Shown in pieces: positions 18,230 to 26,528 of a stretch of DNA of 64,000 nt. Numbering within the stretch: the stretch's first letter is position 1; every line of letters begins with the position of its first letter. The notes under the pieces were generated by a model. The model saw nothing but the letters and a program-made list of their open reading frames with translations, had not been told where the DNA came from and did not search any database. Origin of the DNA: Lysobacter sp. cf310. GTDB lineage: Bacteria > Pseudomonadota > Gammaproteobacteria > Xanthomonadales > Xanthomonadaceae. Where the stretch lies: contig NZ_FOSS01000004.1 in NCBI RefSeq assembly GCF_900114355.1, positions 460,238 through 524,237 of the forward strand. The letters run 5' to 3'. A program made the translations under genes and the position numbers.

Positions 18230-20863
18230 ATGGACAGCGAGACGCGGGCAGCGGTAGCGGCGGATGAGGCGGGCGCAACGCCCGCCAGCTTGTTCGAGCG
18301 CCAGGCCGCGCGCACGCCCGACGACGACGCGCTGATCTGCGCGCAGCGCCGCTACGACTACCGCGAACTCAACGCACGCGCCAACGCATTGGCGCGGCAA
18401 CTGAGCGCGGCGGGCGTCGCCGGCGAGCAGGTGGTGGCGATCTGGATCGAGCGCGCGCCCGAACTCGTGATCGCGATCCTGGCGGTGGCCAAGCTCGGCG
18501 CCGCCTATCTGCCTTTGTACGTCGGCGCCGCGCCCATGCAGCAGCGGCGCATGCTGGAGGAAACGGGCGCCGGCCTGCTCCTGGTCGCGCGCGACAGCGA
18601 CGCGCCGGCGTTCGCCGCCGGCATGCGAACCCTCGCGGTCGATGGCGACGCGCCGCTGGTTCCGGACGACAGCGTCGATCCGTTGCGCGACGACGACCCC
18701 GCACGCCTGGCCTATGTGATGTACACCTCCGGCTCGACCGGTCTGCCCAAGGGCATCTGCACCACCGCCGGCAACATCGCCGCGTTCGCGCGCGACCGGC
18801 GCTGGCGCGAGGACGCGCCCGCGCGCGTGCTACTGCATTCCTCGCCCGCGTTCGACGCGTCCACCTACGAGCTGTGGACGCCCCTGCTCAACGGCGGTTG
18901 CGTGGTGCTTGCGCCGCCGGGTCCGCTGGACGCGGCGAGCCTGCGGCGGGTGCTGGCCGCGCACGGCGTGACCGACCTGTGGCTCAGCGCGGGCCTGTTC
19001 CACGCGCTGGCCGCGGATGCCGCCGACTGCCTGGACGGCCTGCGCCGCCTGATCGCCGGCGGCGACGCGCTGTCGGCCGCGGCGGTGCGGCGGGTGCAGG
19101 CGCGCTGCCCGGGCCTGCGCATCGTCAACGGCTACGGCCCCACCGAGACCACCACCTTCGCCACCACCTGCGAGTTGCCGCGACTGGCGTCGGACGAGGA
19201 CGAAGTGCCGATCGGATGGCCGCTGGATGCCACCCGCGTACACGTGCTGGACGAGCGCTTGCGCGACCTGCCGATGGGCGAGGTCGGCGAGCTCTACATC
19301 GGCGGCGCCGGCGTCGCGCGCGGCTATCTGCGGCGCCCGCAGCTGGATGCCGAACGTTTCCTGCCCGATCCCTACGGCGCGCCCGGCGATCGCCTGTACC
19401 GCAGCGGCGATCGGGTGCGGCGTCGCGCGGATGGCGCGCTGTGCTTCGTCGGCCGCGCCGACCGTCAGGTCAAGCTGCGCGGCTTCCGGGTCGAACCGGG
19501 CGAGATCGAGACGCAGCTGCTGCGCCTGCCGCGCATGGCCCAGGCCGCGATCCTGGTGCGCGAGGACGCGCCGGGACGCAAGCGCCTGGTCGCCTACGTC
19601 GTGCGCGACGACGCGCGCTGCGACGACGGCGCCTGGCCGGACGCGCTGCGCACGGCGCTGGCCGAGCACTTGCCCGACTACATGCATCCGGCCGCCTGGA
19701 TCGTCTTGCCGACGCTGCCGCTCACCGCCAACGGCAAGCTCGATCGCGCGGCCCTGCCGGCGCCCGCGGTCGCCGCCACCCAGGCGCCGGCGTCGCCGCC
19801 GCGTCCGCAGGAGCAGATCCTGAGCCTGCTGTTCGCGCAGGTGCTGGGCCTGGAGGCGGTCGGCGTCGACGACGATTTCATCGCCCTGGGCGGCGACAGC
19901 CTCAGCGCGGTGCGGCTGGCCGCGCTGGCCACCCGCGAAGGCGTGGTGATCTCCGCCCTGCAGGTGCTGCGCCACCGCAGTCCGGCGCGCCTGGTCGCGG
20001 CGATCGGCGAGGACGAAGGCGCCGAGCGTATCGAAAGCCGGATACCGCCGGAGCTGCTGACGCCGGTGCAGCGGCTGCGCGCGGGCGGCACGCCGGCCTT
20101 GTTTTGCATCCATCCCGGCAGCGGCCTGAGCTGGCCGTATGCGCGCCTGCTGCCGCATCTGGGCGGCGACTGCGCGGTGTACGGCCTGCAGTCGCGCGCG
20201 GTCAGCGACCCCGATCATCTGCCGGCCTCGATCGAGGCCATGGCCGAGGACTACCTGCGGCGCATCCGCGAACTGCAGCCGCGCGGCCCCTACCGTCTGC
20301 TGGGCTGGTGCCTGGGCGGCGCGATCGCTTCGGCCTTGGCCGCGCGCCTGGAAGCGCAGGGCGAACGCGTGGACCTGCTGTGCGCGGTCAACTATTTCCC
20401 CGGCCAGTACGACGAGGACGACCCGGCGCCGCCTGCGGACGCGTCCGAGGACGAATCGCCGGCGCAGGCGTCGACAGCGGGCGAGGCCGACGAGGCTGAT
20501 GAGGTCGATGAGGTCGGTCCGCCGCCGCCGCCGCGCGTGGTCGCCGAAGTCGCCGGCGCCTATTACGACATCGCGCCGATCCTGTTCGACTTCCGCGGCG
20601 CCGAAAATACGCTGGCGATGGTGCGCCGTTATCGGCCGGCGCCGCTGGCTTGCGACTTGCTGCTGATCCGCGCCGCGCCGCCGCAGGGGCCCGAGCCGTT
20701 GGCCGCCGAGCGCTGGTCGCCGTTCGTGCGCGGCCGCATCCGCTGCCACGACCTGCCGTGCAGCCACAGCCTGGTGCTGAACCTGCGTTATGCCGAGCAG
20801 CTGGCCCGCATCGTCGGCGCGCATCTGTTCGAATGCGAAGGCGAAGCGCTGGCGATGTCCTGA
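18230..20863 (+). CDS. A-T-TE non-ribosomal peptide synthetase-like enzyme
   Basis: 877 residues, no condensation domain. The adenylation domain spans 15-510, with YVMYTSGSTGLPKG (A3), NGYGPTETTTF (A5) and TANGKLD (A10, Lys503). The carrier domain spans 525-592, with LGGDSL and phosphopantetheine Ser557. The thioesterase spans 615-870. Specificity-pocket residues read D209 A210 Y213 W251 I275 G277 G301 T309 F310 K503, one change from the valine code DAFWIGGTFK. The thioesterase nucleophile motif is GWCLGG (Cys694, not Ser), the acid position is Asn721 and the histidine is His846. An acidic, proline-ended low-complexity insert fills residues 728-768 in the lid region. TACCAT at 18191-18196 is a candidate -10. 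It lies alone after the efflux pair. Product unknown. Confidence 0.92.
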   Translation: MDSETRAAVAADEAGATPASLFERQAARTPDDDALICAQRRYDYRELNARANALARQLSAAGVAGEQVVAIWIERAPELVIAILAVAKLGAAYLPLYVGAAPMQQRRMLEETGAGLLLVARDSDAPAFAAGMRTLAVDGDAPLVPDDSVDPLRDDDPARLAYVMYTSGSTGLPKGICTTAGNIAAFARDRRWREDAPARVLLHSSPAFDASTYELWTPLLNGGCVVLAPPGPLDAASLRRVLAAHGVTDLWLSAGLFHALAADAADCLDGLRRLIAGGDALSAAAVRRVQARCPGLRIVNGYGPTETTTFATTCELPRLASDEDEVPIGWPLDATRVHVLDERLRDLPMGEVGELYIGGAGVARGYLRRPQLDAERFLPDPYGAPGDRLYRSGDRVRRRADGALCFVGRADRQVKLRGFRVEPGEIETQLLRLPRMAQAAILVREDAPGRKRLVAYVVRDDARCDDGAWPDALRTALAEHLPDYMHPAAWIVLPTLPLTANGKLDRAALPAPAVAATQAPASPPRPQEQILSLLFAQVLGLEAVGVDDDFIALGGDSLSAVRLAALATREGVVISALQVLRHRSPARLVAAIGEDEGAERIESRIPPELLTPVQRLRAGGTPALFCIHPGSGLSWPYARLLPHLGGDCAVYGLQSRAVSDPDHLPASIEAMAEDYLRRIRELQPRGPYRLLGWCLGGAIASALAARLEAQGERVDLLCAVNYFPGQYDEDDPAPPADASEDESPAQASTAGEADEADEVDEVGPPPPPRVVAEVAGAYYDIAPILFDFRGAENTLAMVRRYRPAPLACDLLLIRAAPPQGPEPLAAERWSPFVRGRIRCHDLPCSHSLVLNLRYAEQLARIVGAHLFECEGEALAMS

Positions 20864-20883
20864 GCCGCTGCCGCGTACCGGGG

Positions 20884-21576
20884 TCAGGTCTTCGATCCGG
20901 CCGTCAGCGCGCGCACGCGTTCGCTGTCCAACAACGTGATGCGGCTGTACTCGACCCGGATCAGGCCGCGCGCCTCCCAGACGTTGAGCTCCTTGCTCAC
21001 GCTCTGGCGGCTCGCGCCTATCATGCGCGCCAGATCCTCCTGCGGCAGGTGCAGGTCGATCGCCACGCCCGCGCCCTGGCCGGCGCTGCCGTACACGCCG
21101 GCCAGCTCCAGCAACCGCTTGGCCAGTCGCGCCGACAGCGGCAGCGTCATCATGTCCTCGACGAAATCCAGCGACATGCGCAGGCGCCGGCACAGCAGTT
21201 TGGCGAAGGCGCGGTAGAGTTCGTGGTGCTGGTCCAGCAAGGCCATGAACTTCGCGCGCGGCAGCAGCATCACCTCGGTGTCGCCGACTGCGTGCGCGTC
21301 CTGCGGGCGCGGGCTGGCGTCGAACATCGACACCTCGCCGAACCAGCTGCCCGGTTCGAACCAGGTCAGCAGCACCTCGCGGCCGTCGGCATGGGTCAGG
21401 CTGATCCGGATCCGTCCGCTGACCACGCCGTACAGGCCGTCGGCCTCGGCGCCGCGCGCGTACAGCAGTTCGCCGTGGCGCAGGCGCTTGCGCAACGACA
21501 TGCTGGCCAGCAGGGCCGTCACCTCCGGCGGCAGGTCGCGCAACCACGGGTCGGCGTTCGCGTTCGACAAGGGCAT
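20884..21576 (-). CDS. Crp/Fnr family transcriptional regulator
   Basis: 230 residues from the ATG at 21576. A cyclic-nucleotide-binding fold (GELLYARGAEADGLYGVVSGRIRIS, then EPGSWFGEVSMFD) is followed by a long dimer helix and a winged helix-turn-helix (LPQEDLARMIGASRQSVSKEL, then WEARGLIRVEYSRITLLD). No cysteine cluster for iron-sulfur is seen, so it is not Fnr-like. An in-frame ATG at 21654 would overlap the divergent aldolase gene's start codon, so I prefer the inner start. It may control the divergent aldolase gene or the NRPS-like gene it converges on. Confidence 0.9.
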   Translation of the reverse strand: MPLSNANADPWLRDLPPEVTALLASMSLRKRLRHGELLYARGAEADGLYGVVSGRIRISLTHADGREVLLTWFEPGSWFGEVSMFDASPRPQDAHAVGDTEVMLLPRAKFMALLDQHHELYRAFAKLLCRRLRMSLDFVEDMMTLPLSARLAKRLLELAGVYGSAGQGAGVAIDLHLPQEDLARMIGASRQSVSKELNVWEARGLIRVEYSRITLLDSERVRALTAGSKT

Positions 21577-21652
21577 GGCCAGAGTGTCGGCAATCCGACG
21601 GTATCCGTCCACCGTCGCTGCTAGCGTGCTGCGCATCGGGTCGGAGACGGTC

Positions 21653-22417
21653 ATGAACGCAAAACCGCACGCTGCGAGTGCCGGATATTCGGCGCAAGAA
21701 TGGGCCCTGCGCGTCGATCTGGCCGCCGCCTATCGGCTGGTCGCCCTGTTCGGCTGGGACGATCTGGTGTTCACTCATCTGAGCGCGCGCATCCCGGGGC
21801 CGGAGCACCATTTCCTGATCAATCCCTACGGCCACATGTTCGAGGAGATCACCGCCTCGTCCCTGGTCAAGATCGACCTGCACGGCAACAAGCTCGACGA
21901 CTCGCCGCACCCGGTCAATCCGGCCGGCTTCATCATCCACAGCTGCGTGCACGCCGCGCGCGAGGATGCGCAGTGCGTGATGCACATCCACTCGATCAAC
22001 GGCATCGCGGTCTCGGCGCAGCAGCAGGGGCTATTGCCCTTGTCGCAGCAATCGACCCTGGTGCTGTCGTCGCTGGCCTATCACGACTACGAAGGCCTGG
22101 CCCTCAACGAGGACGAAAAACCGCGGCTGGTGCGCGACCTGGGCGACAAGACCTTTTTGATGTTGCGCAATCACGGCCTGCTGACCGCCGCGCGCAGCGT
22201 CGCCGATGCCTTTCTGGCGCTGTACGTCTTCGAGGCGGCCTGCATGATCCAGGTGCGCGCGCTGGCCGGTGATCGCGCGCTCACCCTGGTGCCGCAGCCC
22301 ATCGTCGACGGCATGCAGGCCCAGGCCATGCAGGTCACGCGCGGATTGGGCGGCGCGCTGGTGTGGCCGGGCCTGTTGAGGCGCCTGCAGCGCGTCAACC
22401 CGGGCTACGACAGTTGA
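21653..22417 (+). CDS. class II aldolase/adducin family protein
   Basis: 254 residues. FTHLSARIPG, FLINPYG and the zinc-site region VMHIHSINGIAVSA (His-X-His) plus NHGLLTAARSVADAF (third histidine) are the class II aldolase signature. The family includes sugar-phosphate aldolases, epimerases and decarboxylases; this branch, starting WALRVDLAAAYRLVA, is usually left unassigned. GGAG precedes the ATG by 7 bases. It diverges from the Crp/Fnr gene. The next gene, a BASS transporter, starts 70 bases later and could bring in its substrate. Confidence 0.9.
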   Translation: MNAKPHAASAGYSAQEWALRVDLAAAYRLVALFGWDDLVFTHLSARIPGPEHHFLINPYGHMFEEITASSLVKIDLHGNKLDDSPHPVNPAGFIIHSCVHAAREDAQCVMHIHSINGIAVSAQQQGLLPLSQQSTLVLSSLAYHDYEGLALNEDEKPRLVRDLGDKTFLMLRNHGLLTAARSVADAFLALYVFEAACMIQVRALAGDRALTLVPQPIVDGMQAQAMQVTRGLGGALVWPGLLRRLQRVNPGYDS

Positions 22418-22487
22418 CCTTGCGCTCGGTTCGGGCGTCAATCGGGGACTAGGTCGTTCCCAATCTCTAGCCCACGGGTGAGCAGGC

Positions 22488-23375
22488 ATGGAAGACAGCC
22501 GTTTGTTGCAGGTGCTGCTGCCGATCGCGATCGCGCTGATCATGACCGGCATCGGCATGTCGCTGACGCTCGCGGATTTCCTGCGCATAGGCGAACGGCC
22601 CAAGCCGGTGCTGGTCGGCGTGCTCGGTCACTATCTGTGGCTGCCCGCGCTGGGCTTCTTCATCGCCTGGGCGTTCGCGCTGCCGCCCGAATTCGCGGTC
22701 GGCCTGGTTCTGGTCGCAGCCTGCCCCAGCGGTTCCTCCTCGAACGCGCTCACCTATCTGGCGCGCGGCAACGTGGCGCTGGCGGTCAGCCTGACCGTGA
22801 TCAGCGGCCTGGTGACCTTCCTGAGCGTGCCGCTGCTGGTCAATCTGGCCCTGCACTGGTTCGCCGGCGCGCGCGCCGATCTGCAGGTGCCGTTCCGCAG
22901 CACCGCGCTGCATCTGGCCGCCCTGGTGCTGGTGCCGATTTTGATCGGCATGAGCGTGCGCCGCTTCGCGCCGGCGTTCGCGCTGCGGATCGAGAAGTGG
23001 ACCGGCGCGTTCGCGTTGCTGGTGCTGTTCGCGATCATCGTCGCGCTGATCGTTCAACAGTGGGCGAACCTGCCGACCCTGCTGCGCGGCGTCGGCCTGC
23101 CCGCGTTCGCGCTGGCCTGCGGCGCCACCGCCGGCGGCGTGGCCCTGGGCCGCTTGCTGCGTCTGAACCTGCCCGATGCGCTGACCATCGGCATCGAGGT
23201 CGGCGTGCAGAACGCGACCCTGGCGGCCTTGCTGGCGCTGAGCCTGATGAAGTCCGAGCAGATCGCGGTGCCGGCGTTGATGTACGGCATGATGATGTAT
23301 CTGCCGGCCGCGGCCGTGGTGATCTACGGCCGGCGCGCGGCGCGGCGCGCGGCCGAGGCCACGCCGGCGGCCTAG
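22488..23375 (+). CDS. bile acid:sodium symporter (BASS) family transporter
   Basis: 295 residues and about ten membrane spans. GMSLTLADFLRIGERPKPV near the N-terminus and the sodium-site regions ACPSGSSSNALTYLARGNVALAVS and GIEVGVQNATLAALLALSL are characteristic of the family. Bacterial members import organic acids such as pantoate or pyruvate with sodium; the sequence does not tell which. It probably follows the aldolase gene in one transcript. GAGCAGG precedes the ATG. Confidence 0.92.
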   Translation: MEDSRLLQVLLPIAIALIMTGIGMSLTLADFLRIGERPKPVLVGVLGHYLWLPALGFFIAWAFALPPEFAVGLVLVAACPSGSSSNALTYLARGNVALAVSLTVISGLVTFLSVPLLVNLALHWFAGARADLQVPFRSTALHLAALVLVPILIGMSVRRFAPAFALRIEKWTGAFALLVLFAIIVALIVQQWANLPTLLRGVGLPAFALACGATAGGVALGRLLRLNLPDALTIGIEVGVQNATLAALLALSLMKSEQIAVPALMYGMMMYLPAAAVVIYGRRAARRAAEATPAA

Positions 23376-23408
23376 CGCAAAATCCCGTCGCGCCATCCCC
23401 GCGCCGAT

Positions 23409-24734
23409 TTATGGCTTGCCGGCGGCGTCCTGCGGCGCTTGCACCACGATCAGATCGCCGGCGCGCGCGCCCGCCCGCACGGACCAGCCCGGCTTGAGCT
23501 CCAGCCGCCAGCCCGCGCCCTGGATTCCCGACGGCTCCACGCCTTGCGCGGACACCGTCGCCTGCGCGCCGGTCAGCAGCGCGCCGCCGCTTTCGACTTC
23601 CAATGCGCCCCATTCGCCGGTCAGGCGCAGGGTCGGATAGACCATGCCCAACTCGCCCAGCGGGATCAGGGTCTGCGGATTGAACTGGCGATTGGTCTTC
23701 TTCAGCGGAATGACCAGCACCGCGCCGTCCACCAGGCGCGCTTTCAGTTCCGCCGCCTGCTGGCGCTTGTGGCGGTCGCGCGCTTCCTCCGCCGCTCGCA
23801 GGGCGCCGTCGTCGTCGTATTGCGCGGCGCGCGTCTTGAGCGTCGACGGGTCCGGATCGGGCAAGCGCAGCGCCAGGCTCAGCAGCTGATCGAGCCGCTG
23901 TCCGGAACCGAGCTTGCCGCGCCAGGCCGGGTCGGCCTCGTCCAGCAGCAGGCCGTAGGCGGGGCCGGTGGCATAGGCGAACGAGCGCACGAAGCTGGGC
24001 GCCTGCACGAACGCGGACAAGTCGTACTCGGCGTGGGCGATGCGCGCCGCGGGATCGCGGAGGCCGACCTGGACGCCGGTGTATTCGGGCACGCCTTCGT
24101 TGATCTCGAGCAGGCCCTCTTCCGTCGCGGCCTGCGGGAACAGGCGATAGCGCTCGTGCCGGAACAGCATCGCGTCGCTCATGGCCGCCTGGCGCAGCGC
24201 GGGCGTCGGCGCCTTCAGGGCCCGCGCCAATGCGCGCCATTCCAGCTGCAACAGATAACGGCCTTCCAGCGAGTCCAGGTGCTGGTTGCCGATCTCGTTG
24301 CGCGTGAGGCCGAGCTGCGGCTGGACGCGATGGAACAGCTCGTGCGCGATCAGCACCTGGCGTTTGTTCGCCTCGGTCGGCAAGGGCCACAGCAGCTGGG
24401 TCCAGCGCACGCCCGCCCACTCGGTGGGCGTGTTGGCGATGATCACGCTCTCGGGCAGGGTGCCGGTGAACACGCTGCCGGCCGCGACCAATCGGCCTTC
24501 CTTGTCGGCGACGTTGCTCACCACCGCGCGATCGGTGTAGTCGACCAACAGGATCGGGCCGCACAAGGACGTCCCCCACAGCGCGCCGTCGTCGCGCTCG
24601 CACAGGGCCTGCGCTTCGGCGAACACGCGGGCCGCGTCGGCCGGATCGGGCGCGGCGGCGGCGGGCGACGGCAGCAGCAAGGCGGCCAGGCCGGCGGCCA
24701 GGGCGGAACGGGTCAGGCCGGAGAGCAGGTCCAT
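23409..24734 (-). CDS. secreted HExxH metallopeptidase-like protein, unknown family
   Basis: 441 residues. Residues 1-28 are a signal peptide (cut after PAAAA). A zincin motif His131-Glu132-Leu-Phe-His135 lies in LIAHELFHRVQPQ; a third ligand could be Glu157 or Glu165 downstream. Residues 260-330 are charged and helical. The last 100 residues are beta-rich (LRLTGEWGALEVESGGALL). I do not recognise a named family. AGAGGG precedes the ATG. Two operator-like dyads lie 11-48 bases upstream, just where a promoter would be, and a BlaI-type repressor with its M56 protease is encoded behind them, so antirepressor-controlled expression is likely. Confidence 0.75.
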   Translation of the reverse strand: MDLLSGLTRSALAAGLAALLLPSPAAAAPDPADAARVFAEAQALCERDDGALWGTSLCGPILLVDYTDRAVVSNVADKEGRLVAAGSVFTGTLPESVIIANTPTEWAGVRWTQLLWPLPTEANKRQVLIAHELFHRVQPQLGLTRNEIGNQHLDSLEGRYLLQLEWRALARALKAPTPALRQAAMSDAMLFRHERYRLFPQAATEEGLLEINEGVPEYTGVQVGLRDPAARIAHAEYDLSAFVQAPSFVRSFAYATGPAYGLLLDEADPAWRGKLGSGQRLDQLLSLALRLPDPDPSTLKTRAAQYDDDGALRAAEEARDRHKRQQAAELKARLVDGAVLVIPLKKTNRQFNPQTLIPLGELGMVYPTLRLTGEWGALEVESGGALLTGAQATVSAQGVEPSGIQGAGWRLELKPGWSVRAGARAGDLIVVQAPQDAAGKP

Positions 24735-24744
24735 GCGATCCCTC

Positions 24745-24760
24745 TACGATGGTTGTCGTA
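24745..24760. promoter_or_regulatory. BlaI-type operator, proximal dyad
   Basis: TACGATGGTTGTCGTA, arms TACGA(T) and (G)TCGTA around a 4-base spacer. It lies 11 bases before the start codon of the HExxH gene. BlaI/MecI/CopY repressors bind short TAC/GTA dyads of this shape. Confidence 0.65.
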
Positions 24761-24766
24761 CTTATC

Positions 24767-24782
24767 TACGACGCGCATCGTA
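24767..24782. promoter_or_regulatory. BlaI-type operator, distal dyad
   Basis: TACGACGCGCATCGTA repeats the proximal dyad's arms. The centres are 22 bases apart, two helical turns, which would place two repressor dimers on one face of the DNA. Confidence 0.65.
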
Positions 24783-24802
24783 TATCAGGCCGGTGCGGGT
24801 GG

Positions 24803-26029
24803 CTAGCCGCGCGCGTTCCAGCGGATGCGCCCGTTCGGGAACACCCGCAGGGACACCGCCGGGCGCCGGTTCGAGCCCAGCAGGACGACGCTGTCGCCGC
24901 GCTGCAGGATGCGTTCGCTGGGCACCGATTGGCGTTCGATCGAGGCCTGCACCACCCGGCCTTGGCGGATGCGCAAAGCGAAGCTGCCGGCCGGATCGCG
25001 CGCGTTGACCACCACCGTGGGGCCGAAGCCGCTGGCGATATAGCGGTCCTGCATGCGCGCGGCGTTGAGGCCGGGCGCGGCCAGGGCCAGCGCCGCGCCG
25101 AGCACGCCCAGCACGGCGCCGGCGATGGCGACGCGACCGAGCAAGGACGGCGCGGGCTCGGGAGACAGCAGCCGATGCAGGCGCCGGCTGAGCGCGGCGC
25201 CGCCGGAGGACGCCATCGCGACCGTGCCCATGTCGCGCGTTTCGGCCAGCCGCAACAGCCCTTGCGCGAGCGTCTTCGGCGCCGCGCCCTGAGCCACCGC
25301 CATCGCGTCACAGGCGGCCTCGCGCTCGAAGGCGAGGCCGCGGTACAGCGCCCAGGCCGCGGGATGAAACCACACCAGCGCCAGGCCCAGCCGCTGCAGC
25401 AGGTTCCATGCGAAATCCTGCCGGCGCGCATGCGCCAGCTCGTGCAGCAGGACGGCGTCGCGCTGCGCCGCCGGCAGGCGGCCCATGAAGTCCGCGGGCA
25501 CCATCAGGATCGCGCGTCGGTATCCGACCACTTGCGGGCCGGCGACCGCGGCGATGCGCGGCTCGACCCGACCGCGCATGCCGCTGCCGGCCTGCAGGCG
25601 ATCGACGGCGGCGAGCAACGCGGCCGGCGCCGCCTGCAGTGGCGTGGCCGCCAAGCGCGCGACCTCGCCGCACAGCTTGAGCGCATGCGCGCCGGCGCCG
25701 AACCACCAGGCCACCGCGACGGACGCGAGCAGGCCGAGGTAGGCCGCGTTCACCGTCGGCGGCGGCAGCTCCAGCGCCGGCTTCTCGCGCGAGATCTCGC
25801 CGCCCATGGTCGCGAACCACAGATGCAACGATGCGATCGCGAGCACGGGCAAGGCGGCCAGCAGCGCGAAATGCAGGGCCGCGAGGCGATAGCGCAGGCC
25901 GGGCCGCGCGGCAGGAATCAGCCGGCTGGCTCCGCGCCACGACAGCCAGAGCAACGAACCCTGCAGCAGCGTCGCGCCCACCGCGAACGCCAGCAGTTCG
26001 AACACATACGCCAGCGTCGCGGCGTCCAT
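24803..26029 (-). CDS. M56 family (BlaR1-like) membrane metalloprotease
   Basis: 408 residues. Four N-terminal membrane spans surround a cytoplasmic zincin domain whose motif is HELAHARRQDFAWN (HExxH), with EREAACDA supplying the downstream Glu. A late span (residues 305-325) leads into a short periplasmic tail of about 80 residues. There is no penicillin-binding sensor domain, so the signal is not obviously a beta-lactam. M56 proteases relieve repression by BlaI partners; the BlaI-like gene ends 2 bases upstream, so the two are co-transcribed. The start at 26029 follows that stop directly. Confidence 0.92.
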   Translation of the reverse strand: MDAATLAYVFELLAFAVGATLLQGSLLWLSWRGASRLIPAARPGLRYRLAALHFALLAALPVLAIASLHLWFATMGGEISREKPALELPPPTVNAAYLGLLASVAVAWWFGAGAHALKLCGEVARLAATPLQAAPAALLAAVDRLQAGSGMRGRVEPRIAAVAGPQVVGYRRAILMVPADFMGRLPAAQRDAVLLHELAHARRQDFAWNLLQRLGLALVWFHPAAWALYRGLAFEREAACDAMAVAQGAAPKTLAQGLLRLAETRDMGTVAMASSGGAALSRRLHRLLSPEPAPSLLGRVAIAGAVLGVLGAALALAAPGLNAARMQDRYIASGFGPTVVVNARDPAGSFALRIRQGRVVQASIERQSVPSERILQRGDSVVLLGSNRRPAVSLRVFPNGRIRWNARG

Positions 26030-26031
26030 GC

Positions 26032-26412
26032 TCAGTCGGAACCGGCTTCCAGCCGCTTGATCACGGCCTTGAGTTCGGCCAGCTCCTGCTGATCGATCGG
26101 GCGCGCGTCCAGGGCCTGCATGGCCAGGGCCAGCGAGGAGCCGGAAAACGCGCTGTCCATCCAGCCGCGCACCAGCCGGTTGAGGGTGGGGCGCTCGGAC
26201 ACCGCGGCCTTGTAGACGTGTTGGCGCGCGTCGGTGGCGCGCGAGACCAGGCCTTTGGCCAGCATGTTCTGCAGGATCTTCAGGGCGCTGGTGTAGCCGG
26301 TGTCGGTGCCCGCGTACACCGCTTCGTGCACCTGCTTCACCGTCGCCGGCCCGTCCCGCCACAGGATGCGCAGGATGGCGAGTTCGGCGGCGGTCGGCGG
26401 CGATGTCTTCAC
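26032..26412 (-). CDS. BlaI/MecI/CopY family transcriptional repressor
   Basis: 126 residues from a GTG at 26412, which gives the normal family length; an ATG at 26454 would add 14 unconserved residues, and neither has a clear ribosome site. AAELAILRILWRDGPATVKQVHEAV and TGYTSALKILQNMLAKGLVSR form the winged helix. The C-terminal helix (LARPIDQQELAELKAVIKRL-like region) is for dimerisation. The repressor is normally inactivated when the M56 partner, encoded next, is triggered. Likely operators are the paired dyads before the HExxH gene. I saw no matching dyad before this gene itself. Confidence 0.9.
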   Translation of the reverse strand: MKTSPPTAAELAILRILWRDGPATVKQVHEAVYAGTDTGYTSALKILQNMLAKGLVSRATDARQHVYKAAVSERPTLNRLVRGWMDSAFSGSSLALAMQALDARPIDQQELAELKAVIKRLEAGSD

Positions 26413-26528
26413 CGCGGCAGGATGCGACGATCGTGCCCGCAAGACAAGGCGCATACTGCGCGCGGGTCGGGCCGACGCGGCCCAGGCTGCGATCGCGAGC
26501 GGGGACAGGACGACTCCAGGTGGACGAC

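Noticed and set aside
18830-21991. 1053-codon minus-strand open frame opposite the NRPS-like gene
   Set aside because: No motif, shadow composition, and it also runs through the Crp/Fnr gene in the wrong frame.
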